A DNA stretch of 64,000 bases from Ophioderma brevispina (taxonomy: Eukaryota; Echinodermata; Ophiuroidea; Amphilepidida; Ophiodermatidae). Every line of letters starts with the position of its first letter. Position 1 is the first letter of the stretch. The position numbers were made by a program, and so were the translations under genes. The notes beneath the pieces were generated by a model. The model worked only from the letters and a program-made list of their open reading frames with translations, was not told where the DNA came from and searched no databases. Positions 32,345 to 42,306 of this stretch are shown one piece after another. Where the stretch lies: assembly GCA_023653785.1 (NCBI GenBank), contig JAMKCH010010158.1:1-64000 (forward strand). Direction: 5' to 3'.

Positions 32345-32366
32345 ATATATATATATATATATATAT
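32345..32366. repeat. (TA)n microsatellite at the kringle acceptor
   Basis: About 11 TA units directly upstream (minus sense) of the exon acceptor. The other two kringle acceptors in the window have long pyrimidine tracts here, so the microsatellite appears to have replaced or displaced the tract. Confidence 0.9.
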
Positions 32367-32633
32367 TCACATTTACTTAGGCCTGTCTCCATTGACATCC
32401 ATATTGAGATATTTGATTAACTCTCGTCTTAACAAGGTGAGGGGGATCCCCCAGTGAACTTTGTTCTGGTGCGCTAAATAGAATACCAAAAGCTTTCATA
32501 AAGAGCTTCTAGGTAATCGAGTTATGATTTGAAAATATACCAAAATGACAGCCATTTTGAAAATCAAGATGGTCGCCATCTGCCACCCTGGGAATTCTCC
32601 ATCAAAACTTTTCTTGTTCTCTGGGACCTACTT

Positions 32634-33094
32634 AAAGGAGAACCCGTACAACGAATACTCTTATACAATATACTCTGTAAGATAATTATTGACCACATAT
32701 CGAGTGGTTTCATCGAAAAACAGAATTATATTTACCATAACAATGAATTAAAACCATCTAGTCTGACATGTGCTATTTAAAATTTGCGCCATTGTATAAC
32801 GTGTTATGCGATACGGCCGGCACGTTTGCGTCACACATGCCATAGTAAATACACATTATGAAAGCGTCACGTGTGAAGGTGTATGACACTAGTGTGCCGT
32901 CGGTATCGCATAACACGTATACATATCCCATATACACTAGCGCGAAATTCAAATAGCGCATGGTCAGACAAAATGTTTTTATTCATTTTTATGGTTCGTA
33001 TAATTCCGTTTTTCCATGAAACCACTCGATATGTGTTCAATAATTATTTTTATAGCGTATATTGTATAAGCTATTCTTAGTACGGTTCTCCTTT
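32634..33094. mobile_element. T2-type MITE with TTAA flanks, palindromic
   Basis: TTAAAGGAGAACCCGTACAA opens and GTACGGTTCTCCTTTAA closes. The two halves are inverted copies over about 200 bp (TATACAATATAC; ATAATTATTGA; CACATATCGAGTGGTTTCAT; CGTGTTATGCGATAC), about 85 percent alike. The TTAAAGGRR start with TTAA target duplication is the hallmark of the T2 MITEs known from Xenopus and linked to Kolobok-like transposases. The 83- and 65-codon frames inside are incidental. Confidence 0.85.
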
Positions 33095-33362
33095 AAGGTG
33101 TCTAAATAGGTCTGATGCTTTAATCATTGAAATCCCACGGACTTCATATCAAACCACAGCCCCCTAACTAAATAGTAGATGGATGATGATTAATATCAGT
33201 AGCAACATTATCGGGCAAAATGTCACAGTTTTGGTCTAAGTCTTATGTATCAAAAATGTCAGCAGTACTAATCTCCCCATCACTGAAAAATGAGTATAAA
33301 ATTCATGGCATTACACAATGGGCTAGCCTTGTTCAAGGCGCAATACCAACTTCATTCATTAG

Positions 33363-33690
33363 CAGTGGCATAAATTTCTTTTTGACATTGGGGGATGGGG
33401 TTGATGAAATTTTTTGAATGAAATTGGTTTTGCTGAAAAGATCCATTACTAGCACATGAGCGCCATTTATAAGCTAAAATTGTTAAATGTAATTGTAATT
33501 GGAACAAAATGCGCGCGAAGCGCGATAAAATTTACAATTTTTAAACTATTATGGTAAAATATGAGCTCCTTTTTGGTCAAAAACACATGAAGGGCATCAA
33601 CATGGGGGGGGGGGGATGATCATATTGACCACCCCACCTTCATCAAAATATTGGGGGATATATCCCCCATCCCCGGGATTTACGGCTATG
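33363..33690. mobile_element. hAT-like MITE, 328 bp
   Basis: The ends are CAGTGGCATAAATTTC and, inverted, CATAGCCGTAAATCCC. Both are followed inward by GGGGGAT and TTGATGAA-type words. The flanks TTCATTAG (33355-33362) and TTCATTGG (33691-33698) match in seven of eight positions, the target duplication size of hAT elements. A CGCGCGAAGCGCG palindrome and a G-run lie inside. No transposase. Confidence 0.75.
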
Positions 33691-33924
33691 TTCATTGGTT
33701 CAAACGTCTGATATTAATAATGTCATCATATACGAAGTGGAACATATCCCCCTCCCTAAAGTTAAAAAATGGCGAGATATCACTTTATTAAACACCTAAT
33801 TTGATGTCTCCAATTTCACCTGGCCTATGTTCGATGCTTCCACAAGCGTTATGTGTTCAATAAGTTCAACTCAGGCAGAGCGCCTTGTTAAGTCTGCCAG
33901 CCTATTTTTCTGCATTTGCAAAAA

Positions 33925-34028
33925 CATGGAAGGTTAAAACCACAACGCAATTTAATCAAGAATAAATTGAATCTTGAAATCTTGAATCTTATACATGGAA
34001 GGTTAAAACCACAAAGCAATGTAATCAA
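33925..34028. repeat. Direct repeat, 37 bp twice, 67 bp apart
   Basis: ACATGGAAGGTTAAAACCAC followed by AA-GCAAT-TAATCAAG occurs at 33925 and 33992. The spacer holds a smaller repeat of TTGAATCTTGAAATCTTGAA. It is a local duplication without assigned role. Confidence 0.85.
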
Positions 34029-34394
34029 GGCTGTCGCTCTGAGTAGCACAACCACTGCACCTGACCACAACAGGCGTTTGTGGTTTTATACCTAGACTTG
34101 TAGGATCCTGGATCCAGCCAGTGTGCACGACAGACCACCAGGCATTTTACCATTTTTTTATTTAAAGCGGCACTGGCACATTTTCACAAAATATGAAATT
34201 TCTGCAATTTGCTCTCAAATGATAGTCTAGGGTTTTGAAGAATAGAATTTGTAAGGTAATTTGTAGGCTAACTTTTAATTTTTCCAGAACTTTAATCAAC
34301 AAAATGTGTATATTACATGAATATCATAGACTCGTACTCATTGATACTAATACCACAAAGGTCACAGACCGGTCAAACAGGGTACATGCCGTGA

Positions 34395-34535
34395 GAAACA
34401 TGCATACGGTGTGCGTTTTCTTGTGTTAAACGCCATTTCCGTCGTCTGTTGAATCGGCGACATTAATTATAAAATCGTTTTGTTTACCCATAAGGACTCT
34501 GATTTGTCTTAATCATTTCAAGTGACTGCTAATGT
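34395..34535 (+). repeat. Dispersed repeat R5, copy 2
   Basis: Matches the reverse complement of 16040-16180 and part of 48790-48925. The best block is ATCGTTTTGTTTACCCATAA followed by GGACTCTGATTTGTCTTAAT. Confidence 0.7.
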
Positions 34536-34867
34536 ATATAAAAGCTGGAACTCTTTCCAAAGTATTTTAAGCTATCCGTTTAGATAGTCATAGTTGTAAT
34601 GATGTATAACTCTTGTGAAGATGTTGATATTGAATATTGAGAAGTAAAACATTCTAAAACGAATACGGACCGACCACTTAAGGGCAGAATAATAAAGCAA
34701 GTCTGAAATCTACCTGTGTATAACTCATACTTCCTTGCAAAAATATAATCTGGTTAGATTATTTACTATCCCAAGAATATGTGATACCTTAAAATCTAAA
34801 ACAATAAAATTAAATTTTCAATAAATTTTCAATAAAACAATAAAATATATTCCTAATTTTTTATAGC

Positions 34868-34920
34868 AGACATAATGCCTAACTTTCCACGCAAGATGTA
34901 GAAAGTTAGGCATTATGTCT
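34868..34920. repeat. Perfect hairpin, 20-bp stem, 13-base loop
   Basis: AGACATAATGCCTAACTTTC at 34868-34887 is exactly complementary to 34901-34920. The loop is CACGCAAGATGTA. It stands alone in AT-rich DNA. The absence of mismatches, while all other repeats here are worn, suggests a recent origin or maintenance. Possible roles include a small-RNA precursor or a transposon end; none is proven. Confidence 0.85.
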
Positions 34921-35055
34921 CTTATGCATCTGCACCTGCATAAACCTGTAATCTGAAGGTCTAGCTTTGTCAGTACAATGACAGAGACAATTGTCTACCG
35001 TTATAAATTTGTCTAGGAAACATCAATGTTTTAAGATTGGGTTTTATTGCTTTAA

Positions 35056-35859
35056 CCCTCGTCTACCGAAGGGGGGGGTGGTTAACACCCCCCCCCCTTC
35101 AGGTTTTTTCCCCGGCTTGCTAAAAACCCCCTTTTTTGGTGCCAAATTATTTAATGTAATTATCAATGGACATGTTCCGCTCCTTTTAATCCAAAAACAA
35201 CATCCACCGGGGTATAGGTAAGATACAGGGTGATCCCAAAGTGATGGATGGGGGGGGCCTCCGGAAGAGAAGTACCAACATGCCTAACACAACACAGGAA
35301 CATCACAGACACTTGATTTTTGTACCAATAGATAGCTATGGTCCTCCTCTTTCCATTGATACCAAAATGAGTACCAACATGCCTAGCATTACGTCACAAT
35401 GACGTCATAAAGTTCGCATATCAGCAAAACTGTCATTTCCATAGACACACACAGTGAAAAAATTAAATTTTTCGCCAAAAAGGTTGGGAAAATCAGATTT
35501 TCATGTGGTTTTTGACTCTACTTGATGGGAAATGACTAGTTTCATATAATGACAGCATTTTAGAGCTATAATAAGGTGTTTGAGTTGCTAAAATTGCGAA
35601 ATATCAATTTTCCACCCTATATTCAGTATTTTCGTACTTTCCTCAACATATGACGTCATGCTGACGTCATAATGGGGATGTTAGTACTTATTTTGGTACC
35701 AATGGAAAGAAGAAACCCTAAGCTATCCATTGGTACCAAATTTACAGGAATCGGGTGTTCAGTAACGAAAATCACAGGGGGTGGAAAAAAGGAAAAAACC
35801 GCCCCCCCACCCCCCTTCGGGAGTTTTGTTATACAAAAAATGGCTCAGGTAGACGAGGG
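35056..35859. mobile_element. M1 MITE, complete 804-bp copy with TTAA target duplication
   Basis: TTAA (35052-35055) precedes CCCTCGTCTACC, and GGTAGACGAGGG precedes TTAA (35860-35863). The terminal inverted repeats are 12 bp perfect and the target is TTAA, as for piggyBac-type transposases, whose ends also start with C-runs. The interior is non-coding, with paired TGACGTCA boxes in both halves (35399 and 35651), a G7/C9 snapback near 35073-35097 and a C-rich tract near 35801-35817. Other copies: 1-488, 10240-10625, 15055-15927 and, on the other strand, 52935-53235. Confidence 0.9.
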
Positions 35860-35890
35860 TTAAGATTTTAAGGCATTCAAAATCAATTGT

Positions 35891-36090
35891 ATAGACCGTA
35901 TTCAATATGACGTCAGCCACTAGACATGTTGGTGGACAAGATGCATACAATCCAGGACTACAATACATTAAGCTGTCAATCGATCCATGTTTAGCGATTG
36001 CAAAGGGATCATTGACAGGTGAATGTATTGTAGTACTGGAATGCGTCTATCTTGTCCACCAACATGGCTGGCTATTGAATACGGTCTATT
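35891..36090. mobile_element. Foldback MITE, arms about 95 bp
   Basis: ATAGACCGTATTCAATA opens and TATTGAATACGGTCTAT-like sequence closes. The halves pair through CATGTTGGTGGACAAGAT, ACTACAATACATT and CTGTCAAT-GATCC. The loop is under 20 bp. It sits directly between the M1 element and the Ser/Thr exon donor at 36100, that is, within the intron. Confidence 0.85.
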
Positions 36091-36099
36091 GATACCCAC

Positions 36100-36312
36100 C
36101 TGTACTATTTAAGATGTCTGCTGATATGTTGTACGTGTCTTCTACCTGTGGTTCTTTTGCCTGCAGTGTTGTTTTTGCCATAATAGTATGACTGTTGCTT
36201 GGTCCGCCATCTGTTAAAAATACAGAATTTGGTGACGTAAACATACGTTCCGTTGTAAAGACAGAGGCGAATACGCTTTGGATTTTTAGCACGTGCGTTC
36301 GGGTTTTTTTTA
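36100..36312 (-). CDS. Ser/Thr-rich exon upstream of the kringle, 5-prime border unclear
   Basis: Minus-strand frame reading VFTTERMFTSPNSVFLTDGG, PSNSHTIMAKTTLQAKEPQ and VEDTYNISADILNSTG, then donor ACAG/GTGGGTATC at 36100 in phase 1. It aligns with the copy at 20992-21196 with mostly conservative changes. Composition (Ser, Thr, Asn, Pro; NIS and NST sequons) suggests a glycosylated extracellular linker. Joined to the kringle exon at 32339 it gives a Glu codon followed by the first kringle Cys, in frame. The acceptor seen in the other copy is not conserved here; sequence left of about 36290 differs, so the exon start may be lost or displaced. No signal or membrane segment is visible. Confidence 0.5.
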
Positions 36313-36773
36313 GGCGGGAAGTATTTACCACGCTTGGTAGCGAGTATAATACCAAGTGTTACTTCAGAATTCGCTGCACTCTATGTGGTGTAATGTTGTA
36401 TATTTGATTCAGCTATTTCCGGGAAATCTACTCATCGCTCTATAACGGAAAATATTTAACTTGCAGTTACATCTCATTAAACTCTGTTAATTACTTTTTC
36501 CACCCTGTCACTGCATATTCTGAGCAATCGTTAACATGTTGTGGCTAAATAATTCCCCAAAAGAAATATACCGTATATATCTGAAATTTGGATATAACTG
36601 CCTTTCAAATAATAGCACACACTAGTGACAAATGGAACTTAAAACCTTTACTTATTTTAGTTTAAATACCGGTTATCCCTATTTTTATTAAAAGTGCATT
36701 TAAATGGCAGTTAAGTAGATAGACTTAGTTTATCTTTCGTATTTCTATATTTATATACCTTCCTCGCTCTTAC

Positions 36774-36969
36774 TTTTGAATCCGATCGCAGTCAAACAAT
36801 TTCTGTGAGCGTTGTGGTTCTTCATTCTTGACAGAAGCAACTGGTTGTCGGTGTAGAAATTGTCCTCGGTTCCTGCCGGGGCAATTGTATTTATCCCTCC
36901 AAACATATCACCATGGAAACTCGGTACATTGGCATAGCTCTTCTTTAAAGGATTGGTCAGGCTGCCTCT
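36774..36969 (-). CDS. Candidate exon, minus strand, unknown domain
   Basis: An open minus-strand frame runs from a stop at 36970-36972 to a strong donor, TTCAAAA/GTAAGAGC, at 36774 (phase 1). It reads LTNPLKKSYANVPSFHGDMF, GGINTIAPAGTEDNFYTDNQ and LLLSRMKNHNAHRNCLTAIG. Composition is protein-like. The phase-1 donor fits the phase-1 acceptor seen in the Ser/Thr exon family downstream. No clean in-frame acceptor is found: the good one near 37016 would include a stop. It could be an upstream exon of the kringle gene or chance. Confidence 0.3.
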
Positions 36970-37486
36970 CTATATAGCATACCATGGATCACAGATGCCC
37001 AAAAATACTGCTGTAAAAAATGTGTATTGACAGTATTTCGGCATGTGATTGCAACAAGTGTATCACATTTTCATGATTTTACAGGAGAGGCATTTTTGGG
37101 TTTTCATGTCTTTTGTGCTTTTCAAATAAAATAATTCACAAACACACGTAAATAAACACACTATCAAAAAATGTATTTTTTAAATAGCTTAAAAAAAATA
37201 TTTCATTTCCAACTTAAGTTGACTAATCAGAAATACTTGGCTCAATTAAAATGACGCCCACACACATGATTTCCCGTGTAGTGCAACAGAGTCGTATCTA
37301 CAGTTACGACTTTGTTGCACGACACTGGAACTTCAAATTTGAGTGCACAAAGTCGTACCGACACCTAATTAGGCCTAATTAGCAACTACTCTGCAATAGA
37401 TGAACCTTATACTTCACATCGAGTTCAATGTGCGTATTCATTTACTTTGTAAATAGTTTAAGTACTGGGCTAGTAAGTAGATTGTG

Positions 37487-40400
37487 CATGAATTGTGCAT
37501 TGGTGATAAAAGCAAGAAATTTGGCACACAGTTTGGGCTCTTCGAAGAATAATTTTTGGCTATAGGGGCATCGCAGATTTTCGTGTAACAAAAATATGGT
37601 GGCTATTTTCCAAAATGGCTGCCATAATCTGCTATTTTAGCTCTTTTCATGAACTAAATGTGTTTTGTTGGTTTGTTTTGGGCTACCAAACAGGATCTTA
37701 GCCCACAGTAATGCCTATAATAGAAATGTATTTATGTGTCACTATTAACAGAGTCTTTCTCTAACAGAATTGTTGCCATTTTCCAAATGGCAGTCTTTTT
37801 CCAAAATGCTTGCCAGTTCCCTAATTTTGCAAATTTTCATCGACTGAATATGCCCTATTTTTCTACCAAGCATATTTTTGTCACGCAGCAATGCCAAAAC
37901 AAACCTGTCGATAGTCAGTCAATACAATATATTTGATGTCAATACAAACTAATTTTGCAGACATTTATGTTACACCGCAATGACAAATACAACCTGTAAA
38001 TGCAATCAATACAAGTGGCAGACATTTGAAAATAGGCACCATTGCTTTTTTATCTTTGCTTTAGACTGAATAAACTCAGTACATCTATAAGACTGGCTTT
38101 TGTTAGTTTGTTTGATAACAAAAGATTGTGACCATTTCCAAACTAGGGGGAGGCTTTTCCAAAGAGAACAATTTTATTATGGTATGGTCTAATGACACAA
38201 GTATACTTATTGACCATTACAGGTTTACCCGTGAAAGTGCTGCCCACATGAATTGCAGACAATTTTCTCTTTACCAGTGTTTTTACATAAATCCTATTTT
38301 GAGATACGATCTTATCCATTATTATAATTTGTGCAATTAGGTTTTATATACCGGAAATGTATTGCTATGCCAACAGCATTGGCAATTTTTGTGTATAGCA
38401 CCAGGATGTGACATCCACGCTGATTTCTGTACCGTACCAATATTCTTCAGTAAGGAGTTTACCAAATCTGCTAACTTCAGTGATGCACATATTGTATACT
38501 CAATCGCAATGGGTTACCATTTGTTTGCCAAGTTTCAATGGTTCGTATCAATGTGAAACTCATTTTAAGATTGACATACAGAGCACTCTTCTAATTTTGG
38601 CCATAAAAGTCTTCAGCAAACAGATTATGAGTCAACAGCATGAATATCATTAATCTTAATAAATGCTATCCTTCAGTTCTTTCTGTATTGCTCTAGGCCT
38701 CAAGAGATGTCACATGTTAAAAAGGAGTAATAATCTTATCATTTATCAAACGACAAATACAAATCAATAGCTAAACTTTATTGAAAACAACTATGATATA
38801 CTCATTACCAACTATTAGAATAACTAAGAGGAATACTTTATTTAGTAGAAATTTCAAACATATACTATGACATAGATAGAAAGCAGACCACCCAGTTTCT
38901 TCCATACTAAGACATAATTAGGCATCTGTGTGTCAATTATCCCACAGCGACATTGTGTGAAATCTGGATCTTCTGGATCCAGATGCCTCACCCTACCTAA
39001 TCTGGTGAAAACACTATCGCTCGACAGCCGGAGTGAAGGAAGATAAAGAATAAAAAGACAACAGAAAAGAGTTCACAATATCAGTATTATGAGCTCTGTT
39101 TTAATTGGAAGCCATGCAGTTTGGTGATAATTACAGTTAGGTTCTTGACACGGATTTTAAGGACAAAAGAAGCGCTGCTTTTGAACTCAGACTGTGAGTC
39201 AGCTTCTCTTTCTGGGACACAGGGCAAGGAGTTGCAGGCTCCCGCTGGAACACAGTCATGGCACCAACCAACATGGTGTTAATTTCATTCATCAAGGTAC
39301 TGTAAAATTACCCAATATTCTTATCCAGTGCCAGCAGCCTTGCATAAGTGGTTCACATGATTGTTCTTTCTTAGTGATGATTCTAAGATGCCACCAAGGT
39401 TCCGTGCTTCAGCTTGCGGATGAAACTGAATTGCGTGATGGATGGTGAGAGTTACCAGTCGAGCTGTAAAGAATGATAGCGAAAGCACAACATCTCTGTC
39501 GTCTTGTAATCAATATCAGCCTTGTTGGATTTACAATCAGGATCTATGACTGCAATGCATGAATCAATCTTATTTATGGCTGCATCACAATCCCAATGGA
39601 GTTAAGACAGAGCTGTCATCGGCTGTACACGACAGATTGAACACCATGGGCAGAAATGATATCCTGTAGTGGGGGCAGAGACAATATTAAGTCAATACAT
39701 CATACAGACCGCTGTGGAACTCCACAATCTCCCGCCTACAGGATCTGATGAAGCAGATTTGATCGATCTAGATTGGGTTCATCCCTAGGTAGGAAAAGAT
39801 CCAACTAATGCGTTTCCGTTTATTTCATAGCCTCGAGGCGGCTTCATAGCTGTTCATGGTCAATATGTCAAAAGTGGTTCACTCCAAGTGCAATAACACT
39901 AACACAACCTCTTTTGTTTGTCAAGAGCAATCAAGATGTCATTCAGCGCCTGTAACAATACAGTCCTCCGCCTGTGAATTGGCGATATGCTTGACTGAAT
40001 CGGAACATGGAGATCATTATCGGTGAGATAAGTCTACTCTGATTTACGAATCTTTCTCAAACCATTTCCAATAAAGGATATAGGTCGATAATTTGAGAGG
40101 ATGGTGGTGGCCGAGCTGATTTCTTCTCTGTGGGGATAACAGATGAAATGCATGCTTTGAGAGCTTGAGAAAATACGCCGATATCACGGGAAAGTGTTAC
40201 TGGTAACAATCATACTGGTCATAGTAGTGTATCATGTAACTGTTACCCACTTCTTACGTTGTGGAGAAATTCTGCAAACACTGTGGCAAGATCTTTTGGA
40301 CATTCATGGGTAAGTTGTGTATGTTTCACTCTAGAAGTTGAATTGCTGACTACATGGAAAAAGTCATGCTGGTTACATGTAGTAATCTGGGTGCTATGAT

Positions 40401-41875
40401 ACTCTGTATTGGCTTTAGCAAGAAGAGAGTTGCATTTAAAACACTGATCCTGTAAGCTTCCTTGCATACTGTGACCCAGTCTGTGAAACTCTGCAGCTCC
40501 AGCCGAATGGTGTTCCTTATTCTCAACCTCAAAGGCATCTGAATACCAATAAGCACTAGTATGGAGAACTACAATTTGACTGACGAGTGGAGCAATGGTC
40601 TTAGATAAGGTGTTAATTCATTCACAGAGAATGCAGTTACAATCTAAGGTAAACACAAAGTGCCACACTATATCAGCAGAAGATTCCCTTGATGTTTCAA
40701 GTTTTCATGTCTGCATACAGGCTGCACTGAAGAGCTGCTTTCACCTTTTTCTGCATGTTATCTACGCCCTCTTTGCATCACAACTTGGGAACTTTGCATC
40801 TTTTCTACTTATGGAAAGGTTGTTCCAAGATCCTAATACTCTTTTCATTTCTAGTACATCCCGCATTCCTTGGACATGGAAGATCATGAGATGCAATCAT
40901 CATTTCAGCCCAACAGTACCGACTTGATCAGGCTCTCTTGATATGTTCAGCAGTGCTGCCTTCATTGGAGAGAGCACATAATTATACATCAAGACGCATA
41001 AATCGCTCTAGTTTTTTTATTTTTGTACAGCAATGGACTACTTAGTAAAATTCTGCTAAATGCCATTTCTGACCTTGTAGCTTCAGACGGTTGTACCTGA
41101 ATGTTGCCTCAAGTTGGACTCAAGACGGATTCCATTAAATTGAAAAAAACTACCTTTTAATGAAGTCTGGGCAACCACTTGGTATGTTTTCTTTGTTTGT
41201 TTTATTGTGGGTATTAGCAAAATACCTCTTCATTCAACGTAAGAAGGATGATGAACCTTATCTACACGGTAACCCACTACATACCTCAGTGGTCGGTATG
41301 TTTGTATGTAAACCCACATTATATTCAGAATAAAACCCTAATATGGTCTTTAATTAAAACATATTCTTAAGCACACCCATAACTGTGTGAAGACTTTGTG
41401 ACTCTATTAACCAAAGGTACAGTTTACAACAACTATAAAAGAAAAGGCCACCACTGTTGTCATGCAACAAATTTGAAATGCTAAAATAATTTATTGATTG
41501 TATGAAAAAGGACGTTATACATATTTATTTAATGCAAATATGTAATAATAGCATAATGCGGTCATTTTGAAAAATGGCCGTCATTATTGCCATGGATAAA
41601 CCTGCAATGACATATTTGGTCGAAAGTATTTTTAAAAACAAATCCAATGTCCTCAATGCATGCTTGAAGACCTAACAGCATGATTTATCATAATCAATCT
41701 TTAATCGAGGAGGACAAATAGCAAGTAATATAGCACCATTTTTGAAAAATGGCCGCCATTTTAATCAGAGGACAATCTGCGGATGCCCTTATAGCTAAAA
41801 ATCTTTCTTATGACATGCCCCAGAATATGTGCCACATTTCATGCTTTTATCACCCAGTGCACAATTACCCCTACC
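37487..41875. mobile_element. Probable third element with DIRS-like inverted ends (E3)
   Basis: The left end (ATTGTGCATTGGTGATAAAA; GCAAGAAATTTGGCACA; TTTCCAAAATGGCTGCCAT) and the right end (ATGGCCGCCATTTT; TGCCACATTTCATGCTTTTA; TCACCCAGTGCACAATTA) are inverted forms of each other and resemble the ends of E1 and E2. The interior has further AAAATGGC-GCCATT words at both sides (37775-37800; 41565-41590). No recombinase was found inside. The coding content is an oppositely oriented LINE remnant, so the element is non-autonomous or the LINE inserted into it. Confidence 0.5.
39450..40930 (-). pseudogene. L2/CR1-like LINE remnant (pre-RT and reverse transcriptase)
   Basis: Minus-strand blocks in order: a linker (CFKCNSLLAKANTEYHSTQI; LTHECPKDLATVFAEFLHN), where LINEs have the region between endonuclease and polymerase; then SNYRPISFIGNGLRKI (the NYRPIS box of LINE reverse transcriptase); then NDLHVPIQSS and NDILIALDKQK. 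Later Ile-Asp-Ser-Cys-Ile-type text near 39560 matches the post-catalytic region. Stops and shifts are frequent, and the catalytic FxxD and YxDD boxes are not readable. An L2 or CR1 relation is inferred from the ALDKQK/NYRPIS style. Confidence 0.6.
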
Positions 41876-42059
41876 CCACCCCCAAAATATCTGCACGTCT
41901 ACTCTGCAGGCGTAAATATTGAGTGGAAAGAGTCGTAACACTACATTTTTTTTTGATATACGAATAAAACAAAATATACACCGTCGATGATAGCATTCAT
42001 TTTGATTACACTATAGTCGTACATAATAACCCAGTCAATTGGGACCTCAAGTGACCAAG

Positions 42060-42190
42060 GGGTTTCACTCCCGTTGGTGCCCACGATGGGGGGGGTCCAT
42101 GTCTCTGCAACCCCCCCCCCCCAAGGAAACCACTTTCCAGAGGGAATTTTTGCACGAAATTTTACCACATGTGGAAGGGTCATAAGTCCA
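42060..42190. repeat. Dispersed repeat R7, copy 1
   Basis: GTTTCACTCCCGTTGGTGCCC, read in parts, CAAGGAAACCACTTT, GAGGGAATTTTTGCA and GGGTCATAAG recur at 48475-48560 in the same order, there without the C11 insert. A shorter version, GTTAGTGCCC-AAGGGGGGGTCC, lies at about 46066-46090. Confidence 0.6.
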
Positions 42191-42273
42191 ACCCCAATCA
42201 CATAAAAATGAAAATGTGTTATTTCGGCTGGTAATTGGGGCAAAACATTATTTTCAAAACACGGCGAAAATTG

Positions 42274-42306
42274 GGCAAAAAGACTGAAACTTCAAATGAG
42301 CCTTGC
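42274..42306. repeat. Target-site duplication, left copy
   Basis: GGCAAAAAGACTGAAACTTC followed by AAATGAGCCTTGC. It matches 45704-45736 in 32 of 33 positions and brackets the LINE between them. Confidence 0.85.
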
